Made by a program: the position numbers and the translations under genes. DNA of 23,623 bases from a virus: positions 1 through 23,623 of IMG/VR virus record IMGVR_UViG_3300035698_009536. One strand, written 5' to 3'. Shown here in pieces: positions 8,235 through 15,252 of the stretch. The notes below the pieces were generated by a model. That model saw only the letters and a list, made by a program, of their open reading frames with translations. It did no database searches and had not been told where the DNA came from. The first letter of the stretch is position 1. Each line of letters starts with the position of its first letter.

Positions 8235-9017
8235 TTTTAAAAGCTCCTATTTGCAGGTCATCGCTTTTGGCTTCCTGTGCCAAGGTGAGCATTAGCATCA
8301 CGGTGACGTAAGGGACCTCCCATTCGAGAGAGTGCAGGGAATATCCCGTCCTATCTATCAGCGTGAAATATGCGCGGCTCACATCTCCGGGCTTATAGCC
8401 GCGTCCGCTTTTTTTTTACCCTCCTGGCTGGCCAACCGGTTGAGCCATAGGCTTGCGTCGTTGGCTTCGGTGAACGCCTGCCGGATCGCGCCCTGGTCGT
8501 CAGAGGTGAGGGCCCGGTAGTCGTCTTCTGTGAACTCCTGATGTTTGCTGGGCAGGTCGTCCCGTCCCTCTGGGTTTGCGAGAAAGGGCTCTTCGAAGAT
8601 GGCGTGGTAGTACTCAAACTCCGCCTGGGCCATATCCTCCAAAAGTTTGCGTATCTTGTTGTTGCGTAGGCCCCTGGCTCTCCACTTCGCTTGCATCTTT
8701 TTCCCTGCAGCGTTGGCTTGGTCAAGATACTTCTGTTCTGTGTATGCGATCTGCGTGAGTTGGCCCTTGGACTTGGGGTAGTCAAAAAATATCTTGCCGC
8801 TGGCCATGGTGAGCTTGAGGTATGGCTCGTTGCCAAAAAAACAGAGTTCCCGGTGCGGCATTAATCCGGTGGTGCCGCCGCCATCTCCCCCTGTGGTGCT
8901 GGGGCCTTGGCCGTCCGGGCTCAGGTTGACATCTCCATCACCAGAGTCGAGTTCTGTTTCGAGGTCCATCCCTATCCGGTCTTCGAGGTCCTTTTGTATC
9001 GGGTCGAGGTCAGACAT
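8221..9017 (-). CDS. Tail assembly chaperone, long form (GT-like) made by programmed -1 frameshift
   Basis: Reading the upstream frame from 9017 through GGT AAA AAA AAA and slipping back one base in the A run (8409-8417) continues as SGRGYKPGDVSRAYF and on to TAG at 8221-8223. This adds 62 residues, giving a 265-aa fusion. The extension is coherent protein (LHSLEWEVPYVTVMLMLTLAQ) in a stretch that otherwise has no gene. This is the architecture of lambda gpG/gpGT and its relatives: the short and long chaperones coat the tape measure and recruit tail tube subunits. The product ratio is usually set by slippage. No separate start for the T part is evident. Confidence 0.85.
8373..8417 (-). promoter_or_regulatory. 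Programmed -1 ribosomal frameshift site with downstream stem-loop
   Basis: On the minus strand nine A's (8417-8409) are phased as three AAA codons, which contains an A_AAA_AAA slippery heptamer. Five bases later a perfect 7-bp stem CGCGGCT (8403-8397) pairs with AGCCGCG (8379-8373) across a 17-base loop. Slippery run, 5-base spacer and GC-rich stem match the standard stimulatory layout. The zero-frame stop lies at the foot of the stem. Confidence 0.85.
8379..9017 (-). CDS. Tail assembly chaperone, short form (G-like)
   Basis: 212 aa, zero-frame product ending at TGA just after the A run (last residues KKKADAAISPEM). AGAGGA lies nine bases before the ATG; the start overlaps the end of the methyltransferase-like gene by 8 bases. 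The N-terminal ~55 residues are acidic and glycine-rich. The rest is mixed, with YLKLTMASGKIFFDYP and a helical C-terminal half. Sequence alone would not identify it. The call rests on its position two genes before the tape measure and on the frameshift signal at its end, both hallmarks of siphophage tail chaperones. Confidence 0.85.
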   Translation of the reverse strand: MSDLDPIQKDLEDRIGMDLETELDSGDGDVNLSPDGQGPSTTGGDGGGTTGLMPHRELCFFGNEPYLKLTMASGKIFFDYPKSKGQLTQIAYTEQKYLDQANAAGKKMQAKWRARGLRNNKIRKLLEDMAQAEFEYYHAIFEEPFLANPEGRDDLPSKHQEFTEDDYRALTSDDQGAIRQAFTEANDASLWLNRLASQEGKKKADAAISPEM

Positions 9018-9798
9018 CTAGATTTATCCTCTCCCGGTTGATGGCGCCACAGTGGATGCATTCGAAGTTCTGGTTCCCGCTGATCTCTGTCTTGCCGCAC
9101 TTTTTACAATTAAACAGGCGTTTCTCAGCGTCTTTGGGATCCGCAACGTCGAAGTATCCCTGGACAGTGAGGACCTTGGCATCCATGCGATGACGGCAAC
9201 TCTCCGCCCAGGTGCCCAGCCAGCAGCCCCAAAATTCGGGGATGTCTCCGAAGTCGTTGTATCCAATCTGCTGGAAGCCCCAGCGTCTGAGCTCCATCTC
9301 ATTGACGCCGCCAACAATAACAACAGAGGCCGCGACGCGCTGCATCTCAGAGACTAGGAAGTCTTTCTCTGGAGTGTCGAATCGGCCCATGGAATTGACA
9401 GCATAGGCCACAGAGATGTCTATGGCTTTGCGCTTGTTGTTCGGAGGTAATGGCAGGCGCTCCTTCCCCAGTGGCCAAGTCTTAATGATGATGTCGTTTT
9501 TGTAATCTTCAACCGCTTCCTTGGGGATCTTGGTGTCGAGGCCGATGTAGGAGCCTGCCCAATTGAAACGCTGCAGGAATCGATACATCCCGTGGTAGGG
9601 ATTTCCGCAGCCAATATCGAGCACGGGGTTGAACCGGCAGACACCAGATATTCCTTTCTTCACAGAGATCGTCACAGCGAAGTGGCACTTCTCCTGCCGC
9701 TGTCGGGAGGCCTCCATGAGCTGATCGAAATATATCTGCCTCGCATTATACGGAGACTCTGGCACCTGTTTAGGCTTTGCTCTCACTCGCATCGGCAT
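9010..9798 (-). CDS. SAM-dependent methyltransferase-like protein with C-terminal zinc ribbon
   Basis: 262 aa from ATG at 9798, with GAGGA about nine bases upstream; an extended frame reaches back to 9855 without a better site. Residues 59-70 read VLDIGCGNPYHG, a class I methyltransferase motif I. GSYIGLDTK (82-90) supplies the acidic residue at the end of strand 2 that usually holds SAM ribose. IDISVAYAVNSMGRF (127-141) fits the strand 4 region. DNA amino-methyltransferase motifs (DPPY/NPPY) are absent. The C-terminus has C231-x2-C234 and C247-x2-C250, a zinc-ribbon pattern. It overlaps the upstream small gene by 29 bases and the downstream chaperone by 8, so it is locked into the tail operon. 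The substrate is unknown: protein, RNA, nucleotide or small molecule are all possible. Confidence 0.75.
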   Translation of the reverse strand: MPMRVRAKPKQVPESPYNARQIYFDQLMEASRQRQEKCHFAVTISVKKGISGVCRFNPVLDIGCGNPYHGMYRFLQRFNWAGSYIGLDTKIPKEAVEDYKNDIIIKTWPLGKERLPLPPNNKRKAIDISVAYAVNSMGRFDTPEKDFLVSEMQRVAASVVIVGGVNEMELRRWGFQQIGYNDFGDIPEFWGCWLGTWAESCRHRMDAKVLTVQGYFDVADPKDAEKRLFNCKKCGKTEISGNQNFECIHCGAINRERINLDV

Positions 9799-9973
9799 TG
9801 TCTTTTGTCCTCGAGGTAGATCTCTTCTTGGTGGGTGGCGGTCCTGCGGATTCAATGGCGAGGTCCCAATCCTCGGATGATATGAGGTAGGACCCTACTT
9901 GAACAAACCCGTCAGACTTGCGCTCAACGCCCAGGCCGATAGGGTTTGTCCCTTCTCCTTCGAGTATAGTCAA
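9770..9973 (-). CDS. Small hypothetical protein, 67 aa, TTG start
   Basis: The start is TTG at 9973 with AAGGAG about eight bases upstream, 11 bases after the second tube-like gene. It reads MTILEGEGTNPIGLG at the N-terminus and ends in a lysine/serine-rich tail (KKRSTSRTKDNADASESKA). The 3' end overlaps the methyltransferase-like gene start by 29 bases. The family is not recognised. The good ribosome site and tight packing support a real gene, possibly a small tail accessory protein. Confidence 0.6.
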   Translation of the reverse strand: MTILEGEGTNPIGLGVERKSDGFVQVGSYLISSEDWDLAIESAGPPPTKKRSTSRTKDNADASESKA

Positions 9974-9984
9974 AGCGGATCTCC

Positions 9985-10518
9985 TTACGCGTATGTGTCG
10001 GTGATGGTGGCGAGTAGCCCAGTGCTGGCGGTGTCACCGATTGCAAACATGGTGAAGGCCAACGACTGCTCCGAGTCTTCGCCCTCGGTGGCGCGCGGCA
10101 TGATATAATCACCGGCCTCTTCGGATTCGGCCTTGGGCACGGAGATGACGCGCTGCCCCCAGGTGCCGTTCGGCGCGTAGGTGTCGAGCAATAGCGCAGC
10201 CGTCGCATCTAGGGATGACTCATTGATAGTCAGCACAGCAGGCGGACCAGCGGCGTGAGCCGTGTTGTACCACGAGAATTTCAGGTTTGCCAGCAATATT
10301 TCCCGAGCTCCGAAGGTGGCCTGGAAGTCCTTCGAGGTAATATATGACTTGATGCGGACGAGGCCCGCCCGGATGAAGCTCTTAGTGAACGGCGCCCGGA
10401 CGGTCACGTCTCCAGCGGGGTGGCCCAGCGTCGTGCCCCCGAGGGCGATGACATCCGTGGCATTGGGGGTGAATCCGATGTCAATATTTGCTTGTGCTCC
10501 TGGGGATCCAGCAGCCAT
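9985..10518 (-). CDS. Tail tube-like protein, copy 2
   Basis: 177 aa; AAGGAG seven bases before the ATG. It is about three quarters identical by eye to the upstream 175-aa protein. The N-terminal halves (NIDIGFTPNATDV, then GHPAGDVTVRAPFTKSFIR) and the C-termini (ESEEAGDYIMPRATEGEDSE) are nearly the same, while residues ~84-108 diverge. The position after the tail terminator and before the chaperones is where the major tail tube protein is normally encoded, so both copies are candidate tube subunits. One could instead be a decorating or tip-proximal variant. No Ig-like domain is seen. Family recognition is by synteny. Confidence 0.72.
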   Translation of the reverse strand: MAAGSPGAQANIDIGFTPNATDVIALGGTTLGHPAGDVTVRAPFTKSFIRAGLVRIKSYITSKDFQATFGAREILLANLKFSWYNTAHAAGPPAVLTINESSLDATAALLLDTYAPNGTWGQRVISVPKAESEEAGDYIMPRATEGEDSEQSLAFTMFAIGDTASTGLLATITDTYA

Positions 10519-10533
10519 GGCACAGCTCCTTTC

Positions 10534-11061
10534 TTATGCGTAAGTGTCGGTGATGGTGGCCATGAGACCAGAGCTGGCGGTATTACCTCGAGCGGACATA
10601 GTGAAGGCCAAGGATTGCTCTGAGTCTTCGCCTTCTGTAGCACGGGGCATGATGTAGTCACCAGCCTCTTCGGATTCGGCGAGAGGCACAGAGATGACGC
10701 GCTCTCCCCAGGCGCCGTTCGGTGCGTAGGTGTCTACAAGTAGCGCCACGGTAGCAGACCCCGCAGCGGCTTCATCGACGGTAACGACAGTGGCCGACAC
10801 CACTTTGGTATACCAAGAGTTCTGAAGGTTGGCCAACAAGATCTCTCGAGCTCCGAAGGTTACCTGGAAATCTTTCGAGGTAACGTAGGACTTGATGCGA
10901 ACGAGGCCCCCACGGATGAAGCTCTTGGTAAATGGTGCCCGAACGGTCACGTCTCCAGCGGGGTGGCCGAGGGACACCGCTGCGATGGAGATAACGTCTG
11001 TTGCGTTCGGGGTGAAACCGATGTCAATATTTCCCTGTGTTCCTGCGGCTCCTACAGCCAT
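10534..11061 (-). CDS. Tail tube-like protein, copy 1
   Basis: 175 aa; AGGAG eight bases before the ATG. It is separated by 15 bases from its paralog downstream. Beta-rich sequence with SLGHPAGDVTVRAPFTKSF and RIKSYVTSKDFQVTFGARE is compatible with a tail tube fold. It is the first of two tandem paralogs directly after the tail terminator gene. In siphophages this place holds the major tail protein that polymerises as rings around the tape measure. Whether this copy or the next is the main tube subunit cannot be told from sequence alone; their ribosome sites are similarly strong. Confidence 0.75.
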   Translation of the reverse strand: MAVGAAGTQGNIDIGFTPNATDVISIAAVSLGHPAGDVTVRAPFTKSFIRGGLVRIKSYVTSKDFQVTFGAREILLANLQNSWYTKVVSATVVTVDEAAAGSATVALLVDTYAPNGAWGERVISVPLAESEEAGDYIMPRATEGEDSEQSLAFTMSARGNTASSGLMATITDTYA

Positions 11062-11071
11062 GGGATGACTC

Positions 11072-11617
11072 CTATCCTTTAATATAACAATTTACGCCCA
11101 AAGATACGGAGCGCCTGACGAGGTTCACATTTCCCTGGTCGAATTCAAAGTCGAGATAGTTGGGCGGGTCCAGGGAAAGGATCTTTGCTTCTGTGGCACC
11201 AGCAACGGTGAGGTCCCTGTTGTCATCCAAAGTGTCTTCGATGGCTTCCTCCATCCGCTCGAGCCTGAGCTCCATCAGCTCGGCAGGCTGTAGGGTGCCC
11301 ACCCCGTCGATAGACAAGACAAAGAGGACGATCTCTATTCTGGGGTATCTGAGCAGGAATGCGCCCTGGTCTCCTGCCTCAGAGGATTGAGCCCCTGCTG
11401 GGAAGATAGCCAAACATGGATAATTCGTATACTGCCCCAGGCGGGACCGATAATACGTGTGGACATCCTCAAGGACGATGGGCGCGCCGAAGTCGGTGGT
11501 GTCCTGTGTCGCATACGCGGTGTCTACGTCATTGAAAGCGGCTGGCAAGTTGGCGACCAGAAGTTTCTGGATGGCATCTGCACAGCGCCGGGGGTTGGTG
11601 GAGACGTGCACGATCAA
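11072..11617 (-). CDS. Tail terminator / tail completion protein
   Basis: 181 aa with a TTG start at 11617 whose bases overlap the stop of the upstream gene (TTGA), indicating translational coupling; GAGG sits seven bases before it. Features: RRCADAIQKLLVANLP near the N-terminus, a central strand region YPCLAIFPAG then RYPRIEIVLFVLSIDG, and a helix MELRLERMEEAIEDTLDD. This pattern and position (after gpG-like, before tube) fit tail terminators that cap the tube and join the head. The assignment is mainly by order and fold pattern. Confidence 0.68.
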   Translation of the reverse strand: MIVHVSTNPRRCADAIQKLLVANLPAAFNDVDTAYATQDTTDFGAPIVLEDVHTYYRSRLGQYTNYPCLAIFPAGAQSSEAGDQGAFLLRYPRIEIVLFVLSIDGVGTLQPAELMELRLERMEEAIEDTLDDNRDLTVAGATEAKILSLDPPNYLDFEFDQGNVNLVRRSVSLGVNCYIKG

Positions 11618-12126
11618 ATTGCTCGCCTCGCTTCCTCGAGAGAAATCCTTCTGACGCCGCCGATGTCTGAAAACAGGTTCTTTTGCACAAGCTTCATGAT
11701 GGCATCGACTTCCTTCTTGGTGTATCCCATAAGGCGGCGGGCGGGCAGGTTATTTGACGGGGCACCAGAATGTTGTATCGGGGCTATGGGATTGATACTT
11801 CCGACATCAACAGATTGGCGCCTGGGGATGAAGATGTGTTCTTGGTCGTTGGGGTTGGTGAGGCTTTTCCACATCCGATCAGTGCGACGTTCTATGGGTT
11901 TGCCGGGGTATCGCTTTTGCTTCCACTTTTTATACTTGGTAGTGAGGGGCTTCCAATCCGCACCCATGTATTTCCCCTTGGTGCGAAACTGCCGAGCGGT
12001 GGCCCTGTTGATGATGGTGTGGGCCTTCGGCCAGATAGGCCGGAAGTCTACGCCCGATTTTCCCACGGCGCCCATTACGGAGATGACGCCGTCTGTCCCT
12101 TGCATTTTGAATACGACCTCAGACAT
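11614..12126 (-). CDS. Virion morphogenesis / gpG-like tail completion protein
   Basis: 170 aa from ATG at 12126 with a GGGG-rich site upstream. The frame is open further to 12258, but that would overlap the connector gene by 122 bases. The sequence DWKPLTTKYKKWKQKRYPGK, then DRMWKSL, HIFIPRRQSVDVGSINPIAPIQHSG and LPARRLMGYTKKEVDAI follows the Mu gpG / phage virion morphogenesis pattern: W-x-P-L, a basic helix, an L-x-x-S segment, a V-G-x-x-x-x-Y/I-A-x-x-H-x-x-G box and P-A-R. Members complete the head-tail joint. The 3' end overlaps the terminator gene by four bases. Confidence 0.78.
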   Translation of the reverse strand: MSEVVFKMQGTDGVISVMGAVGKSGVDFRPIWPKAHTIINRATARQFRTKGKYMGADWKPLTTKYKKWKQKRYPGKPIERRTDRMWKSLTNPNDQEHIFIPRRQSVDVGSINPIAPIQHSGAPSNNLPARRLMGYTKKEVDAIMKLVQKNLFSDIGGVRRISLEEARRAI

Positions 12127-12136
12127 TCCCCACCCC

Positions 12137-12625
12137 TTACCATATGCTGTCGCGCTTGAAGACGCTGGCCCGCTCGGTGCCCTCTGCGTCGAGGTTGAAC
12201 TCCCCATCGGGTTCCCGGTCGTTTGGTAGGACGATGCCGTCAGTTTCTTTAGGGGCATCGACCAGCGACATGGTCCCCTTTTGGATGAGCTTCAGCATCC
12301 CCATGGCCTTCTCTTCCCAGTGTATAGACTGCTCAGGAACGCCACCGATCGCCGCAGAGTAGAGGGCTTCAGAGACAAAGGCAGCTGTGAGAAGTTGGTT
12401 GATGGTCTTGAGGATGCCGCCAGCTTTGGTATAGGTGACCACATCCACAGGGATGGTGTAGCCCGCCGAATCAACAAACCCATTAATCACGTCAAACTTT
12501 TGGGTTATGTTTTCTTCTGTCTCTGCAGCGGTCGGCTTGCTGGTAGTGTCCAGGGTCTCCTGTTGGTGGAGAGCCTGGACATCCCCCAGCTCACAATACC
12601 CATCAGTCCCAAGAGCGATAGCCAT
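12137..12625 (-). CDS. Head-tail connector (adaptor-like) protein
   Basis: 162 aa; GGGGGA about nine bases before ATG. It begins MAIALGTDGYCELGDVQAL, and continues with a helical segment TEENITQKFDVINGFVDSAGYTIP, VVTYTKAGGILKTINQLLTAAFVSEALYSA. The order (start strand Y-C-x-L-x-D-V, then helices with an I/V-D-x-x-L/I-x-x-A/S-G-Y pattern) matches adaptor proteins that dock on the portal. Placement after the capsid genes and before gpG-like supports this. The C-terminus is acidic and probably flexible. Confidence 0.7.
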   Translation of the reverse strand: MAIALGTDGYCELGDVQALHQQETLDTTSKPTAAETEENITQKFDVINGFVDSAGYTIPVDVVTYTKAGGILKTINQLLTAAFVSEALYSAAIGGVPEQSIHWEEKAMGMLKLIQKGTMSLVDAPKETDGIVLPNDREPDGEFNLDAEGTERASVFKRDSIW

Positions 12626-12628
12626 ATC

Positions 12629-12922
12629 TTAAGATCCCCCGGCGTTCTTTGTGGGGACAAAGGTAACGACGGCAATAGGGCCAGTCCCTGTGAGGGTGAC
12701 ATACCCCCCCGTTTTGATGGGTAACCCCGCGACTTTCGAGGCCCGGTCCACGGCGTTAGCTGATCCGGCGTTGAGGTGGATCAGCCCGTCGCCGCCAGCC
12801 GTGAATTTGTCGGCTAACTCTGCGGTCGCAGCATCTGATCCAGCTATGAGCTCAAAATCATAGATGGTCAGATTTTGCCCGCTGGTCCCGAGAGCTCCGC
12901 TTGCTGCAAATCGCTTGACCAT
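12629..12922 (-). CDS. Small structural protein, 97 aa
   Basis: AAGGAG nine bases before the ATG; it starts 6 bases after the upstream gene and ends 3 bases before the connector. The sequence is beta-rich and glycine/alanine-rich (GYVTLTGTGPIAVVTFVP near the C-terminus). I do not recognise a family. Composition and position fit a small virion protein such as a decoration or connector part. Confidence 0.65.
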   Translation of the reverse strand: MVKRFAASGALGTSGQNLTIYDFELIAGSDAATAELADKFTAGGDGLIHLNAGSANAVDRASKVAGLPIKTGGYVTLTGTGPIAVVTFVPTKNAGGS

Positions 12923-12928
12923 GGGGCC

Positions 12929-13132
12929 TTACTCCTTGGGAATCTCGGGGGCCTTGCTGCGGTTGCGGGGTTTGGCCTCTTCGAGCTCTTTGATGGTTCC
13001 GTCCTTCAGCCACCGAGCGAAGGTCACTTCATCCGTATCCTTTTTTGTGACCTCTTCGCCGCGAAGGATGACGACCACCCCGTCTTCGGTCCCGATTCTG
13101 ATTGACTGCGCTTCACACTGAAACTTTGGCAT
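12929..13132 (-). CDS. Small hypothetical head-module protein, 67 aa
   Basis: The ATG is preceded by GAGAGA. The charged protein begins MPKFQCEAQSIRIG and has DGVVVILRGEEVTKKD and RWLKDGTIKELEEAKPR. The short beta-hairpin followed by a basic, proline-containing tail resembles small proteins often found next to connector genes. The function is unknown. Spacing (6 bases to the next gene) supports translation. Confidence 0.65.
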   Translation of the reverse strand: MPKFQCEAQSIRIGTEDGVVVILRGEEVTKKDTDEVTFARWLKDGTIKELEEAKPRNRSKAPEIPKE

Positions 13133-13182
13133 GACCGTCTCTCTTTTATATAGGTGGAGGTGGAAAGGCTTAACCTATTGGG

Positions 13183-14130
13183 TTATTGATCTCCAACAAA
13201 GACTCGAATCTTGAAGTTGTCCTTGTTGGAATACTCCATGGCCCTTGCAACATTCTGGCCGGTGGTCCCCGCCGCATCGGTGACAGCGGTGGCACTCGAG
13301 GCCAGTTCTAGAATGGTTCCGGGTTGAGCCCGTAGAGTGGCAGCGTCAACCACGCCGTCAACAGGTCCATAGATGCAAACATATCCCGAGTCCTGGTCTG
13401 CGATAGTTGCAATGGCCACACCGGCGAACAAGGTATTTGCGCCAGTGGCGGCGATCACATTAGCATAGGGAATGGCTTCCACCTGGACAGATAGGGCGCC
13501 GTCTACGCGAACAAGAGAGACTGAGTCTACCTGTGTCCAGTATTTCCGACTAGTGCCGTCCGTCATCATACTAAAGGCTTCGGCGCCATCGGTAAGGACC
13601 AAGGTGTCGAGGACTGAGCCTGTTGTTCCTAACCTGACTCCCCACACGGTAATCGTATCCGCAGCGACGGTGCCGTTGGCAATCGCCAAAAGGGTGAACT
13701 TGCCCACGTCGTTGAGTAGGCTGTCAGCCGTTCCGGCTCCCGCTCCTACATTGGCAGAGGTAGAGTCAACGAGAACGACTCTTGTGCTGTCCCACTGCAA
13801 GAAGGCGCCAGCAGTAATAGATGCCGCAGAGTTGTTGGCCACCTTGAGTAAAATAGAACCACTGGGCCCACCAACAATCGTTCCAATCTCCGCCCGTTTA
13901 AAGTTGGTCGTGTCTACGACCGTGTCACCCAGGCGCTTGGTGTCTGTGCCGAGGAATCCTTTGCCGGTGTTGGATGGCCGAATGCCGCCCAAGTCCCCGA
14001 TTTTCTGGGTACCCCAGATGACGGCAATGGCTCGACTTCGCACCTGCGAGAAGGAATCAGAAAACAGCATCACCGAAATTGCCACCGCAGCGAAGGCGAT
14101 CAGCAGTGGGTGCTTATTGAAAAATTTCAT
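13183..14130 (-). CDS. Capsid-region protein with a signal peptide-like N-terminus, 315 aa
   Basis: ATG at 14130 with TAGGAG about eight bases upstream. The N-terminus is MKFFNKHPLLIAFAAVAISV followed by MLFSDSFSQ: two lysines and a hydrophobic core of about 15 residues, then a possible cleavage point after S-F-S. That is the form of a Sec signal peptide or membrane anchor. The rest (30-315) is beta-rich with many threonine/serine/aspartate strands (VANNSAASITAGAFLQWDS, DTITVWGVRLG) and ends AMEYSNKDNFKIRVFVGDQ, like surface or decoration proteins. It lies directly downstream of the major capsid gene and a strong hairpin. A secreted or envelope-directed product in a head gene block is unusual. 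Function unknown. Confidence 0.75.
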   Translation of the reverse strand: MKFFNKHPLLIAFAAVAISVMLFSDSFSQVRSRAIAVIWGTQKIGDLGGIRPSNTGKGFLGTDTKRLGDTVVDTTNFKRAEIGTIVGGPSGSILLKVANNSAASITAGAFLQWDSTRVVLVDSTSANVGAGAGTADSLLNDVGKFTLLAIANGTVAADTITVWGVRLGTTGSVLDTLVLTDGAEAFSMMTDGTSRKYWTQVDSVSLVRVDGALSVQVEAIPYANVIAATGANTLFAGVAIATIADQDSGYVCIYGPVDGVVDAATLRAQPGTILELASSATAVTDAAGTTGQNVARAMEYSNKDNFKIRVFVGDQ

Positions 14131-14178
14131 TGGCCACGCTCCTACCTCAAAAGAGAGATGCGGAAATGAGGGGAAATC

Positions 14179-14200
14179 GGGCGGGCACTTAAGCCCGCCC
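14179..14200 (-). terminator. GC-rich hairpin after the major capsid gene
   Basis: A perfect 8-bp stem GGGCGGGC/GCCCGCCC with a 6-base loop lies 19 bases after the major capsid stop. No T run follows on the minus strand (GATTTCCCC), so it is more likely a partial terminator or an mRNA 3'-end stabiliser than a full terminator. Confidence 0.6.
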
Positions 14201-14218
14201 CGGTTTCAGGACAAACGC

Positions 14219-15172
14219 CTACGCCACAGCGTCTTTGATCAGGTATCCAGCAGCAACGGCAATGATCTTCTGCTGATACTCGGTCTCGACTTTGTGGCTG
14301 TCGCCTGCTGGGTTGTTCTCCCGCCAGGACGAAACTTGCACTTCTTCGGATCCCGCACGGGTCAGCGTGGCACCCAGCGTGTGGGTCCGCAGGCCGCGAG
14401 GGGATGGGTTCGTGTAATGCACCAGGAGAGACTTGCCCCAGATGGGGGCAATAACATCCGTTTGCCCTTCGTTGGCGCTGTCGTAATTCGACAGGCCGAT
14501 GTTGATGTTCGAGGCCGTCAAGTTGAAGATGGCCGCGAACTGCGCGATGTTGACGCCGCCGCCCGTGACGTTGATGTAGCGAGCCACGATATCGGGGTGA
14601 TGGCGGAGCTCATCCCACACGGCGCCACCCATCGTAATGGAGATGCTTTCCTCCGTTTGACTGACACCGTCGCGCACAGAGGTGATACCCGTCTGTATAT
14701 CGCCGATGGGATCCGAAACCCCAGAGGTGATATCAGACCACTGAGAAGTGCCCGAGAGGGTGGTGTTGTTGGTGATGTTTGCCGTGGCGAAAACCAGGGT
14801 GGCCGCTCGAATTTCCATGGCCAACAGGATCTGATCCATGATGTTTTCCACCACCATCTCTTCGGCGGCATCGGGGCCGAGGGCGTGGTTGGCGGCTTCC
14901 CGATCAGACAGGTTTCCATAGAGGTCGTAATACTGCAGCTCATAGGTGTCAGAGCTCATCTGATAGTCAACGCGGCGGGCGGGTTCTTTGAACCCTCGCG
15001 GGCCATCGTTGTTGTTGATGAAGTTGCTCCGGTCCTGAATGTAATAGGTGCCCGACTTATCAATGACGGGGATGGAGGGGAGCACCTTTTTCGCGATGAA
15101 CTGGCCGGGACTGTAACCTACCGCAAATGCCGTCAACGGCACATTCGGGGTAATGTCTTGAGGGGCAGGCAT
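14219..15172 (-). CDS. Major capsid protein
   Basis: 317 aa with AAGGAG seven bases before the ATG. It forms the HK97-fold shell. Evidence: position after decoration and protease/scaffold genes; N-terminal LTAFAVGYSPGQFIAKKVLP; a loop-strand region then a long helix (EEMVVENIMDQILLAMEIRA, about 104-123) as in the spine helix; WDELRHHPDIVARYI and FNLTASNINIGLSNYDSANE, recurring segments of a widespread capsid family; and IWGKSLLVHYTNPSPRGLRTHTLG near the C-terminus. The length is normal for a capsid protein lacking a large delta domain, consistent with a separate scaffold. No cleavage site can be assigned with certainty. Confidence 0.88.
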   Translation of the reverse strand: MPAPQDITPNVPLTAFAVGYSPGQFIAKKVLPSIPVIDKSGTYYIQDRSNFINNNDGPRGFKEPARRVDYQMSSDTYELQYYDLYGNLSDREAANHALGPDAAEEMVVENIMDQILLAMEIRAATLVFATANITNNTTLSGTSQWSDITSGVSDPIGDIQTGITSVRDGVSQTEESISITMGGAVWDELRHHPDIVARYINVTGGGVNIAQFAAIFNLTASNINIGLSNYDSANEGQTDVIAPIWGKSLLVHYTNPSPRGLRTHTLGATLTRAGSEEVQVSSWRENNPAGDSHKVETEYQQKIIAVAAGYLIKDAVA

Positions 15173-15190
15173 TTTGAATCTCCTTATGAA

Positions 15191-15204
15191 AGCCCCGAAG
15201 GGCT
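15191..15204 (-). promoter_or_regulatory. UUCG-tetraloop hairpin just upstream of the capsid ribosome site
   Basis: On the minus strand AGCCC-TTCG-GGGCT forms a 5-bp stem closing the very stable C(UUCG)G loop. It ends about five bases before the AAGGAG of the major capsid gene. Only three T's follow, so it is a poor terminator. It may protect the capsid mRNA 5' end or tune translation. Confidence 0.55.
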
Positions 15205-15252
15205 ATGGGACGAAGCATGCTATTTTCTGGATGTTACAAAAACAACAAATGC

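Noticed and set aside
11387-12229. 280-codon plus-strand frame
   Set aside because: Antisense to terminator, gpG-like and connector genes that overlap neatly and have family patterns.
14179-14200. Full rho-independent terminator splitting the late operon
   Set aside because: The stem is strong but no T run follows, and the next gene is 48 bases on with its own ribosome site and no clear promoter, so read-through is expected.
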